Positions 46,856-54,109 of a stretch of DNA of 57,208 nucleotides are shown piece after piece. How positions within the stretch are numbered: position 1 is the first letter of the stretch; every line of letters starts with the position of its first letter. The notes beneath the pieces were generated by a model, which was given only the letters and a program-made list of their open reading frames with translations, did no database searches and had not been told where the DNA came from. Source of the DNA: Streptomyces diastatochromogenes (GTDB taxonomy: Bacteria; Actinomycetota; Actinomycetes; Streptomycetales; Streptomycetaceae). The stretch lies in assembly GCA_001550305.1 (NCBI GenBank), contig LRTP01000076.1:1-57208 (forward strand). The letters run 5' to 3'. The position numbers were made by a program, and so were the translations under genes.

Positions 46856-47368
46856 CGAAAAATCCCCCACCCACATGGTTCAACCAGCCCGAATGGGCCA
46901 AAGGCGCTCGCGGATAGTACGCCCGCAGATCACCTACGGTGTGGGAGCGAACCAGAACCTCAGCGCTTGGGCTCGGACGACTCCAGCACCACTGATGCGG
47001 TCTGTGAACGCGGCATGATGGCCCATGTCAAGCCTCGCTCGCAGCCTTTTCAGCGTGAGTTGCCAGTGCCACGGCCGCACTCATCGGGCGAGGGGGCTTG
47101 CGTCGTCAGGCGAGGGGGCTTACGTCATCGCCAACTTGTCCGTTGCCTCCGGCGCCGGGGCGATGCCGGTCGGGCACGACGCCGCCAGTACGTCTCGGTC
47201 GGTGGCGCGCGATCCGGCTCGGCGGTCGATCGGGATGCCTCCCCGGGAGGCGGTCGTCGGATTGCGGCGGGGCCGTTCTCCCCTTAATTTCAGGTCGTCG
47301 GATATGCCGATAAGGCGGCATAAAATCATTATGTTCGCTTTTCTGTGGTGACATCGAATGGAGCATTC
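46856..47368. other. regulatory region upstream of the Gln-rich gene
   Basis: No gene is seen. It contains a 22-bp-period direct repeat (47087-47129) and an AT-richer segment just before the start codon (about 47310-47360). Confidence 0.5.
47087..47129 (+). repeat. two 21-bp direct repeats
   Basis: GGCGAGGGGGCTTGCGTCGT at 47087 and GGCGAGGGGGCTTACGTCAT at 47109 (20 of 21 bases shown) match at 19 of 21 positions with a 22-bp period, two helical turns. They lie about 240-280 bp upstream of the Gln-rich gene. Confidence 0.8.
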
Positions 47369-47851
47369 ATGTCGGTGATGACCGGTACTCAACCCCTACA
47401 GCAGTTCGGCCAGCAGATGGGCGGCTCGCAGCAGATCGCCCAGGTCGTCCAGCAAGCGATCCAGCAGGCGTGTCAGCAGACGAGCCAGCAGGTCGCTCAG
47501 CAACTGCAGCAGACGTTCCAGCAGATCCAGCAGGTCCAGCAGCAGCTCCAGCAGCAGGGATTGGCCCAGCAGGCGCACCCGTACCTGGCTCTCGCGCTGC
47601 ACCGCTCGCTGCACACAGGCATTCAGCACGCTGTGGAACAGTCCGTGCAGCAGGCGCTGCCGACCGCGATCGTGGCGCTGCTCCAGCAGAGCCAGCAGGG
47701 CCAGCAGGGCCAGCACGGCCAGCACGGCCAGCAGGGCCAGCAGCAGTGGGGTGGCGGGTTCGGCCAGCAGTCGTTCGGTCAGCCGTTCCAGCAGTACCAG
47801 CAGCCTGGCTTCGGCTTCGGCCAGATGGGCCAGCCGTACGGTATCGGCTGA
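47369..47851 (+). CDS. glutamine-rich prion-like protein
   Basis: This 160-residue protein starts at ATG 47369 with GGAG 6 bp upstream. Residues about 8-68 are dominated by Gln with hydrophobics (QQIAQVVQQAIQQACQQTSQ; QQLQQTFQQIQQVQQQLQQQ), predicting a coiled coil or polar zipper. A short normal segment follows (HPYLALALHRSLHTGIQHAV). A low-complexity tail is rich in Gln, Gly and Phe (QQSFGQPFQQYQQPGFGFGQ). No signal peptide or known domain. Such composition is typical of prion-like or condensate-forming proteins and is rare in streptomycetes. Confidence 0.75.
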   Translation: MSVMTGTQPLQQFGQQMGGSQQIAQVVQQAIQQACQQTSQQVAQQLQQTFQQIQQVQQQLQQQGLAQQAHPYLALALHRSLHTGIQHAVEQSVQQALPTAIVALLQQSQQGQQGQHGQHGQQGQQQWGGGFGQQSFGQPFQQYQQPGFGFGQMGQPYGIG

Positions 47852-47865
47852 CCCTTGGGCGGCGT

Positions 47866-47905
47866 GATGCGGTGTGCCCGGAGCAGTCTCCGGGCACACC
47901 GCATC
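47866..47905 (+). terminator. very strong hairpin after the Gln-rich gene
   Basis: GATGCGGTGTGCCCGGAG (47866-47883) and its exact complement (47888-47905) form an 18-bp perfect stem with a CAGT loop, 14 bp after the stop codon. It separates the Gln-rich gene from the subtilase-like gene. Confidence 0.9.
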
Positions 47906-47996
47906 ACCGTGGAAGCGCGAGATCGTGGAAGCGCGAGCCGCCCCGCCGCCGGATCAGGAGCACAACGACGACGTAGGCGTGGTGAAGGTGGACGTG

Positions 47997-49733
47997 ATGG
48001 TCAAGGAAAGGCCCGGAAACGGCAGCGAGAGCGGGGCTGAGGGTGCGGGGGTGGGCGGGCCCGGACCCGAGGCTAGGCAAGCGGGGCCGAGCAAGAAGGG
48101 CGCGCAGTCACCGCTCCCGGTGCAGCCGCGCCGGGAGCGGTACATGGTGACACCGCTGCCGCAGCATCTGCTCCCGCCGGGAGTGCCCGAACTCGGCATG
48201 GACGCAATGTGTGACCGACTGGACCGGATGCCCGAGGTCAAAGTGGTCCGCAGACTCCGGCCGTCGGAGAAGACCCAATCGGGCGAACTGCCCCTCTCCT
48301 GCCCGGAAATCGCTGTCGTCGAGGCAGCCGAGGCTCAAGTACCGGCGATGCGGTCGCTGCACGTGCACATCGAGCCGGACCTGCCGCTCTCCGGAACCGG
48401 CCCCGTCGCCGGGTCGACCACGGGGGTCCTGCCGCTCCGTGATCCGGGGCTGGTCGCACCGCTGGAAGAACCGGTGGCGATCTCGCTGCGCATCTGCGGG
48501 CCGGAGGGCGAACCGCTGGCCGGCGCCGGGGTGTTCCTGATCGGGGCATCATGGCCGGGCCAGGGCCTCACCGGGGCCGACGGGACGACCACCGTCATAA
48601 TGGCCACGGAGACCCCGCAGTCCATTCAGAGCCTGTACGTCCGGCCCGCTGGCGGTTATGCGGACCGCTGGATCCATCGCCCGGAACTGTCGGTGACCCG
48701 GGAGAACCTGGTCACCCTCACACCGCTGGCCAAGGTTTACCCCGGGCTGGAAGAGAGACAGCAGTACGGCTGGGGTCAGCAGGCCATGCGGCTGGACCGG
48801 CTGCCTCCCACATTCCGTGCCTTCGGGGTCAAGATCGCGGTCATCGGTTCGGGTGTCGCCGCCGAGCACCCCGATCTCAAACAACGGGTGCACTCCGGGA
48901 CCGATCTCGTACGCGGCACGGAAGAGGGCTGGGCCCACGACACGGTGGGTACCGGTACCCACGCAGCGGGCGTCATCGCCGGGGCGGACACCGGCACGGG
49001 CGTCATCGGCATCGCGGTCGACGCGGAGATCGATGTCTGTCAGGTCGTGCCCGACGGCTGCTTCAGCGACGTGATCGCCGCTCTGGACTACTGCATCGAA
49101 CACGAGGTCGACATCGCCCATATCGCGGTGGCGACCCCGTACTCGTCGGCGCTGGTCTCACGCAAACTTGCCGATGCCAACGCGGCGGGTATCGCCTGTG
49201 TCGCCCCGGCGGGCGACACGGCTGGACCGGTCGCCTTCCCGGGCTCGTTGCCCACCGTGTTCACCGTGGGCGCCCTGGGAGTCTTCGGGTCCTATCCACC
49301 GGACACATCCCAAGCCACCCATTCGGGCCCGCAGCTGACACCGGAAGGGCTGTTCGCCGCGCCGTTCAGCTGCTACGGCCCCGGGGTCGACGCGGCTGCC
49401 CCCGGCGTGGCAGTTCTGTCGTGCTCGCCGCTCGGCGGATACACGGCTCTCGACGGCACCGGCACGGCGTCGGCCCACGTCGCCGGTCTTGCCGCCCTCG
49501 TTCTCGCCCACCACGAGGACTTCCACGGCCAACTGCTGCCACGCGGACCTGGCCGGGTGCAGCACCTGTTCGACATCATCGCCGGCAGCTGCCGCCCGCT
49601 GGCTGCCCCTGGCACGGTGGAGGCGGCTCGCGTCGGACGTGGCCTCCCCGACGCTCTCGTCGCCCTCGGCCTGGCCCTCGGAGTGCAACTCGCTCCGGCC
49701 TTGTCCCCGTACGCCTCGTCCATGGCCGGTTAG
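47997..49733 (+). CDS. subtilisin-fold (S8-like) protein with substituted catalytic residues
   Basis: This protein has about 578 residues. ATG 47997 was chosen because GAAGG lies 8 bp upstream and earlier starts fall in the terminator hairpin. The N-terminal 280 residues hold an extra domain (SLRICGPEGEPLAGAGVFLI). The S8 fold follows: VKIAVIGSGVAAEHPDL has Gly where the catalytic Asp stands (VIDSG), and GTGTHAAGVIAG keeps His. CVAPAGDTAG has Asp for the oxyanion Asn. GTGTASAHVAGLAALVLAHH has Gly where GTSxA supplies the catalytic Ser. It is therefore probably a non-proteolytic pseudo-subtilase. No signal peptide is visible. Confidence 0.85.
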   Translation: MVKERPGNGSESGAEGAGVGGPGPEARQAGPSKKGAQSPLPVQPRRERYMVTPLPQHLLPPGVPELGMDAMCDRLDRMPEVKVVRRLRPSEKTQSGELPLSCPEIAVVEAAEAQVPAMRSLHVHIEPDLPLSGTGPVAGSTTGVLPLRDPGLVAPLEEPVAISLRICGPEGEPLAGAGVFLIGASWPGQGLTGADGTTTVIMATETPQSIQSLYVRPAGGYADRWIHRPELSVTRENLVTLTPLAKVYPGLEERQQYGWGQQAMRLDRLPPTFRAFGVKIAVIGSGVAAEHPDLKQRVHSGTDLVRGTEEGWAHDTVGTGTHAAGVIAGADTGTGVIGIAVDAEIDVCQVVPDGCFSDVIAALDYCIEHEVDIAHIAVATPYSSALVSRKLADANAAGIACVAPAGDTAGPVAFPGSLPTVFTVGALGVFGSYPPDTSQATHSGPQLTPEGLFAAPFSCYGPGVDAAAPGVAVLSCSPLGGYTALDGTGTASAHVAGLAALVLAHHEDFHGQLLPRGPGRVQHLFDIIAGSCRPLAAPGTVEAARVGRGLPDALVALGLALGVQLAPALSPYASSMAG

Positions 49734-49760
49734 GCCCACGCCCACAACAGCAAGCGCGAG

Positions 49761-49795
49761 CAACGGCGCCCGCCTTGAGGGGACGGGCGCCGTTG
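49761..49795 (+). terminator. hairpin after the subtilase-like gene
   Basis: CAACGGCGCCCG (49761-49772) and CGGGCGCCGTTG (49784-49795) form a perfect 12-bp stem with an 11-base loop, 27 bp after the stop. Confidence 0.8.
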
Positions 49796-49888
49796 CGCTT
49801 GCCACGCGTCCCGGCGGACCCCGCAGTACCAGGCTGGAATCCTGCTACTGTCGAGGCACTGCTGACCACGGGGTCGGGGGCGTGAGAT

Positions 49889-50038
49889 TCAGTCCTCAGC
49901 GGACGCGATTCCCGTCGAGCAAGCCGCTCCCCAGTTCGTTCCGAACGGGTCACCTGGCTTGACGCCCGTCCGGCCGATCCCGCAGTACCCGTTCATGTTG
50001 TGGTCAAGATACTGCTGGTGGCTGCGCTCGGCTGCGAT
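49889..50038 (-). pseudogene. MsrA C-terminal remnant
   Basis: The frame reads SHQQYLDHNMNGYCGIGRTG and V, the conserved YHQQYLxKNPNGYCGxGGTG end of peptide methionine sulfoxide reductase A. It ends in an altered tail (PFGTNWGAACSTGIASAED). The catalytic GCFW region is absent. Confidence 0.7.
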
Positions 50039-50331
50039 ATTTCCATGCCGAGGAGGCCATTGCGAGCTCTGGGTTGCGCCCGACCTACACGCCGATCGTG
50101 ATGCTGACGCGATGGCGGCTGAACATGGCCGATCTGCCGTGCTACGACCGTGCCAGGGCGTTTCGTCTGCTGGTCGCACTGTTCGCCATCGCGGACACCC
50201 GTCGGCGCGCGCTGCTGCGTCGGCGGGTGCAGCCAGGAATGGCACCAGCTGACCACTTGCGAGGATGCCGGGCCGGCCCCCACATGAGCATCCTTCGGTG
50301 GGAGCCACGCCGATGGGGTTCGCGGCCGTGC

Positions 50332-50688
50332 TCAGCGCTCGACGAAGCGGGGCTCCCGCCATGTGCTGATCGGCTCGCTGGAGGCCGAGTAGGTCTCCAG
50401 GAGCGAGAGGTATCCGTCCTTCGTGAAGACCATCACTCCGGCATCCTCCGGTTCGGCGTACCAGGCGTCCGCGGCCGGATTGCCGTGAGCGGGAGCCGGT
50501 GGGACCGCGGTGTGGTCCACCGCGACGTCGACCGTCGCGCAGCCGCAGCCGCAGCCGCAGCCGCAGCCGTACCTGCCGACGGCCCGGGCGTACGGAAGCT
50601 GAGCACGCAGCGCGCTGCTCACCTGACCGGAGCCGGTCAGCAGCGCGTTCAACGTCGCCGCGGCATCCAGTGGGAGGGGTTCAGCCAT
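50332..50688 (-). CDS. hypothetical protein with a Cys-Gly dipeptide run
   Basis: This 118-residue protein has AAGG upstream of ATG 50688. The N-terminal half (AAATLNALLTGSGQVSSALR) precedes a run YGCGCGCGCGCATVDVAVD encoded by five tandem GGCTGC hexamers (50539-50568 on the plus strand). The C-terminus is VMVFTKDGYLSLLETYSASS and PISTWREPRF. The cysteine run could bind metal. Similar Streptomyces proteins carry a shorter CxCGC motif, so the run may have expanded. Function unknown. Confidence 0.65.
   Translation of the reverse strand: MAEPLPLDAAATLNALLTGSGQVSSALRAQLPYARAVGRYGCGCGCGCGCATVDVAVDHTAVPPAPAHGNPAADAWYAEPEDAGVMVFTKDGYLSLLETYSASSEPISTWREPRFVER
50539..50568 (+). repeat. five tandem GCAGCC hexamers
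   Basis: Five perfect GCAGCC units lie inside the coding region, giving Cys-Gly pairs on the minus strand. Because six is a multiple of three, copy-number slippage would keep the frame. Confidence 0.9.
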
Positions 50689-50789
50689 CCGCCTTGGCCA
50701 CGCCGATCGGGCACGAAACACCCGTTCCGGCGAGCCTGTGCTGCCATGTGACCCGTAGGCGGCAGTGGGCCGTTCGGTGGACTTGCCTG

Positions 50790-51103
50790 TCACAGCCTCT
50801 GGGCGGCCGGTAGTTCGTCCCCGGCGGGGTAGGGGTGTTCCTGGGGCAGCGGTGCTGCCGCGGCCTCCAGCTCGCTGCGGCTTACGAGTTCGTGGATCTC
50901 TCGGGCGAGCGGAGTCACGTCGCTGATGGCCACCGTCCACTCGTCCGTGCAACGCCCTACGGCCTCGCCCGAGAGGCTGAGTTGGAGTGAGCGGTATGTG
51001 AGGGGGCGCAGGAGCAGGTCGCGCTCGGGGCTCCACTGAACGAGGGCCGGTGCGTGCTTGAGCTGACGTTGCCAAGTGCCGCGGTCGGGGTGCAGCCCGC
51101 GTA
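50790..51103 (-). pseudogene. DUF4291 gene, C-terminal half (left of the insertion)
   Basis: The frame reads RGLHPDRGTWQRQLKHAPAL, VQWSPERDLLLRPLTYRSLQ, LSLSGEAVGRCTDEWTVAIS and HPYPAGDELPAAQRL, the C-terminal half of DUF4291. There is no start codon with an RBS. The frame is broken exactly at the inverted repeat starting at 51104, and its N-terminal part resumes at 53570. Confidence 0.75.
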
Positions 51104-51131
51104 CTATTGATCAGAAACTCAAAGAGTTCTT

Positions 51132-51155
51132 GTGGCTGAGCGCCTCAGTTAGCCA
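51132..51155 (+). repeat. inner inverted repeat, left arm
   Basis: GTGGCTGAGCGCCTCAGTTA plus GCCA pairs with 52454-52477 at 21 of 24 positions. Just inside it, GAGTGCTTCAGCTTGCC (51158-51174) repeats the GAGCGCCTCAGTTAGCC unit in direct orientation, so the arm is a double iteron. Confidence 0.7.
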
Positions 51156-51223
51156 TTGAGTGCTTCAGCTTGCCGCTCCGTGCTCAGCCCCGAACCCAGG
51201 ACGTGCCTGCCGGGCCGTGCGGC

Positions 51224-52324
51224 ATGATTGCGACCATGCGTAGAGGGGTGGGCGGGGGGCTCCGCCGATTGTGGCCATGGCGCGGACGCGACGAGTCGGC
51301 GCTCTCCGAGATCGAGGCCGAGATCACAGCCTTCGGTGAGGCTCTGGACGTCCATTCCTTCAGCCCCGGCCAGTCCGGCGCCACCGATGAGATGCGGGAC
51401 GAGCTGGCGCGTGCTCTCGACGCATACGACCAGGCAAAGCGGGACGTCGCCAGCGATCGGATGCGGGCGGACACACTCGATGTCCTGCGCACGCTGGACG
51501 AGGGCAGGCACGCGCTGGCTTGTCTGGATGCCCTGATCGCCGGCCGACCTCTGCCGGATCACATGCCGCTGTGCTTTTTCGACGCCCGGCACGGTCGGGC
51601 CGCCCGGAAGGTCAGTTGGGCGCCTCCCGAGGGTGCCGCCCGCAGCATTGCCGTATGCGCAGCGGACGCGGCCCGCCTGGCCAAGAACCCGAGCCCCAGC
51701 ACTCCGAGACAGCCGGGACCAGGCAGCAGAGTCCGCACACAGCCACGCGAGGCCAAGCCTCGCCCAACGACGCCGACGCGTGTCCCCCAGCCGCAGGTCA
51801 GCGGGAAGGGAGGCAGCGGCGAGCAGACCCATCAGCTGAAAATGCCGTCGTACCGCCCGGCCGTGATGGTCTTCTCGACCAATGGGCATGCACGGGTCCA
51901 CCTACGGTTCGAGGGCGGCAGGAAGGGACGTTCCTCACGCCTGTACCGGCTGTCCGGCGACGGCACTCCCATCACCGCCCGGATTCCGCTGCCGGAAGGG
52001 AACAAGGCAATCGCCTTCCGCGTGTTTGCCGCCGGCGAGCGGGAGGCGTGGACGGCAACTGCGGCCCCGCTGCGAGAAGTCCCGCGCTTCCACGACGAGA
52101 TCAACGGAACCGGATCGGATGTCGTGCACTACCGAGGGGAACCGGGCCCGGGCGTCCTGCACTACGCGGGGCCGAGTCTGATCCAGTTGGAGGCGCTGGA
52201 CGACCGCCTCGCCTACTGGGTGACGGTGACCGAGGGGCGCGCCGGGGAGCATACGTTCAAGTGGCCGGGCCGCGGCTACTACCAGGTGCGCTCGGCCGGA
52301 GCATGGAGCCTGTCCGCTACGTGA
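51224..52324 (+). CDS. hypothetical cargo protein of the IS630-type element
   Basis: The protein has about 366 residues. ATG 51224 or 51236 is possible, neither with a good RBS. The N-terminal half is helical and acidic (SEIEAEITAFGEALDVHSFS; DAYDQAKRDVASDRMRADTL), then CFFDARHGRAARKVSWAPPE and IAVCAADAARLAKN resemble a segment found in Streptomyces membrane-associated proteins. A Pro/basic linker precedes a beta-rich C-terminal domain (VHYRGEPGPGVLHYAGPSLI, AYWVTVTEGRAGEHTFKWPG) that looks like a ligand-binding beta-sandwich. Function unknown. Confidence 0.6.
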   Translation: MIATMRRGVGGGLRRLWPWRGRDESALSEIEAEITAFGEALDVHSFSPGQSGATDEMRDELARALDAYDQAKRDVASDRMRADTLDVLRTLDEGRHALACLDALIAGRPLPDHMPLCFFDARHGRAARKVSWAPPEGAARSIAVCAADAARLAKNPSPSTPRQPGPGSRVRTQPREAKPRPTTPTRVPQPQVSGKGGSGEQTHQLKMPSYRPAVMVFSTNGHARVHLRFEGGRKGRSSRLYRLSGDGTPITARIPLPEGNKAIAFRVFAAGEREAWTATAAPLREVPRFHDEINGTGSDVVHYRGEPGPGVLHYAGPSLIQLEALDDRLAYWVTVTEGRAGEHTFKWPGRGYYQVRSAGAWSLSAT

Positions 52325-52453
52325 CGAAGCGCGGACCGCTGGGGTTACACCGGGACCGGTCCGGCTCCCGAGCCCCGCGACAGACGCGAATCGAACCACC
52401 ATCAGCTACCCGAATCGGTCGCCGTTCCCCCCGGCCAACTGTGACGCTCACAG

Positions 52454-52477
52454 TGGCCAACTGAAGCGCTCAGTCAC
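52454..52477 (-). repeat. inner inverted repeat, right arm
   Basis: On the minus strand this reads GTGACTGAGCGCTTCAGTTG plus GCCA. It overlaps the transposase stop codon. A second related unit (GAGCGTCACAGTTGGCC) lies just beyond it (about 52432-52448), mirroring the double unit of the left arm. Confidence 0.7.
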
Positions 52478-53525
52478 AGTTCTCTTCGAGGATGTAGCGG
52501 ACGTGCGGGCCGCCGAAGTAGCCGCGGACGATGTGTGGCTGGCGTTGGCGGCGGTGGAAGAACCTGCGGGTCTCGGCGGCGAGTTGGGCCTGGTCGCGGG
52601 CCCGGCTGTGCATCGGAAGGCTCCGTTTGAGGTCGGCGTTGACCAGCTCGTCAGGGTTCAGCTCCGGCGAGTACGACGGCAGGAGGTGCAGTTCGATGCG
52701 GTCCGGGTGATCGGCCAGCCAGGCGCGGACCTTGCGGGAACGGTGCGCGGAGTGGCCGTCCACGTCGAGGTGCACCTTACGGTCAAAGTGGCCCGCGATC
52801 CGGTCCAGGAAGCGGCACATGACATCGGCGTCGAAGGTCTAGGGGAACACCATGAAGTGCATCCGGCCCTTCGTGCTGATCGCGGACATCGCATTGACTG
52901 AGAACCGGTTGCCCGTGCGGCGGACGACCGGGGTGCGCCCTTGGGCACCCCAGGTGCGGCCGGTGACCTGGTCAGAGCGGATGCCGACCTGGTCGGCGAA
53001 GAACACCTCACCTCCCTCGGCCTTCGCTCTGGCCCGGATCGCCGGCCAGGTCTCCTCTTGCCAGACGCCGACCGCCTCCTCGTCCTGCTCCACGGCCCGC
53101 TTATCCGGACGCTGGAACGACAGCCCCCACCGGCGCAGGTAATTGCCCACGCCCTGCTCGGTCAGCCGCACCCGGTACAGCTTCGCGATCAGATTCCCAA
53201 CCCCGGCGCGGGTCCACAGCTGCCCAGCCAGCCCCAGATCGCAGGGACGATGATCCAGCACGGCCTGCCGGATCGCCTGCTGCTCGACCGCATCGAGAAC
53301 CTGATGTTCGCCGACCCGGCGTCCGCGCGGCCGGGCCACCAACGCCTCGCGCTCGCCCGTCAGCCACTTCCCCCACCAGTTGTCCACCGCCTTGAGCGAG
53401 ACCTGGAACACCACTGCGACGTCCTCGCGGGTTCGGCCCGCCACCAAGGCGGCCGCCGCCCGCAGCCGAAGGGCCTCCTGCGCCGACGGCGACAACTGCC
53501 GTGCGTCCTTCACCAGTTCACTCAT
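52470..53525 (-). pseudogene. IS630-family transposase with an in-frame amber codon
   Basis: The frame from ATG 53525 gives the N-terminal HTH (LSPSAQEALRLRAAAALVAG, DVAVVFQVSLKAVDNWWGKW) and the first Asp (VFFADQVGIRSD), then reaches TAG at 52839-52841. The same frame continues TFDADVMCRFLDRIAGHFDR, VHLDVDGHSAHRSRKV (second Asp) and YSPELNPDELVN (Glu) to the stop at 52470. Only one nonsense codon separates it from a complete 351-residue DDE transposase. Confidence 0.85.
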
Positions 53526-53569
53526 GCAGAGGTCAACGCCCCGGAACCCCTACCGTTTCGGATCAATAG

Positions 53570-53823
53570 CTCGACAGGCAGGCGTGGCGCAGTGCCCATT
53601 CGAAGCCGTCGGGGGTGATCTCGATGGCCAGGACGGACTCCTGCCCGGCCTTCGTCGCCCAGCCGCAGCGGTACATCATCCACAGGAAGGACGACTTGAT
53701 CCACGTCAAGCCTTGCTTGCAACCCTTTTGTGAAGCAGCACACGACAGCAGGCGCACCGCGGTCCCCGGCGCCACGTGCGGCTTGCCATCGGGCCAAGGC
53801 CTCATCACCTGCTCTGCACCCAC
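53570..53823 (-). pseudogene. DUF4291 gene, N-terminal part (right of the insertion)
   Basis: The frame contains LTWIKSSFLWMMYRCGWATK, AGQESVLAIEITPDGFEWAL and RHACLSSY, then hits the element end. This is the N-terminal half of DUF4291. The first 50 residues before LTWIK do not match the family, so there is a second, older breakpoint or frameshift near 53730. Confidence 0.7.
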
Positions 53824-53942
53824 CAGATGATGGCCGCGCCTGCAGCGCCACCGAGGGCTGTACTAGCGCCGCGCACCAACCCGAACAGAGCCGCGCGCCC
53901 CAGGCGCTGTACCGTCTGTCCGCTCCGGTCCTTCTTCCGCAT
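53805..53942 (-). CDS. 45-residue small membrane-type protein
   Basis: ATG 53942 follows GGGGG. The product MRKKDRSGQTVQRLGRAALF then GLVRGASTALGGAAGAAIIW and WVQSR has a basic N-terminus and one hydrophobic Ala/Gly-rich helix. It overlaps the 5' end of the DUF4291 remnant frame. It is plausible as a small protein but has no recognised family. Confidence 0.4.
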   Translation of the reverse strand: MRKKDRSGQTVQRLGRAALFGLVRGASTALGGAAGAAIIWWVQSR

Positions 53943-54109
53943 ATCAACCCCCGTAAGTCGAGCTGGCCCTGCGCCACGCTGCTGTTACCCATTGACGGCT
54001 TCCAGGCAGCCCGGCGCCACAGATCTCGTAGTAATCCGGATTCCGAAGTCCTAGACTCGCTTCCGAGCCGGGTTGTCCGACTCGGAACCACCTACGGGTC
54101 GGGGGGTCC

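Larger units (their letters stand above)
51104..53569. mobile_element. 2.47-kb IS630-type insertion with cargo gene, inside a DUF4291 gene
   Basis: The ends CTATTGATCAGAAAC (51104-51118) and GTTTCGGATCAATAG (53555-53569) are inverted repeats matching at 14 of 15 positions. Between them lie an IS630-type transposase (minus strand, right part) and an unrelated 1.1-kb gene (plus strand, left part). The two flanks are the halves of one DUF4291 gene. A TA adjoins both ends, as expected for IS630, but the exact duplication is ambiguous. Confidence 0.7.

Noticed and set aside
47874..47996. Upstream start for the subtilase-like gene
   Set aside because: It would begin inside the 18-bp terminator hairpin and adds residues with no similarity; ATG 47997 has a suitable GAAGG.
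50039..50331. Plus-strand frame with RPTYTPIVMLTRWRLNMADL as a gene
   Set aside because: No RBS, no family recognised, and it lies between two remnants; left unannotated.
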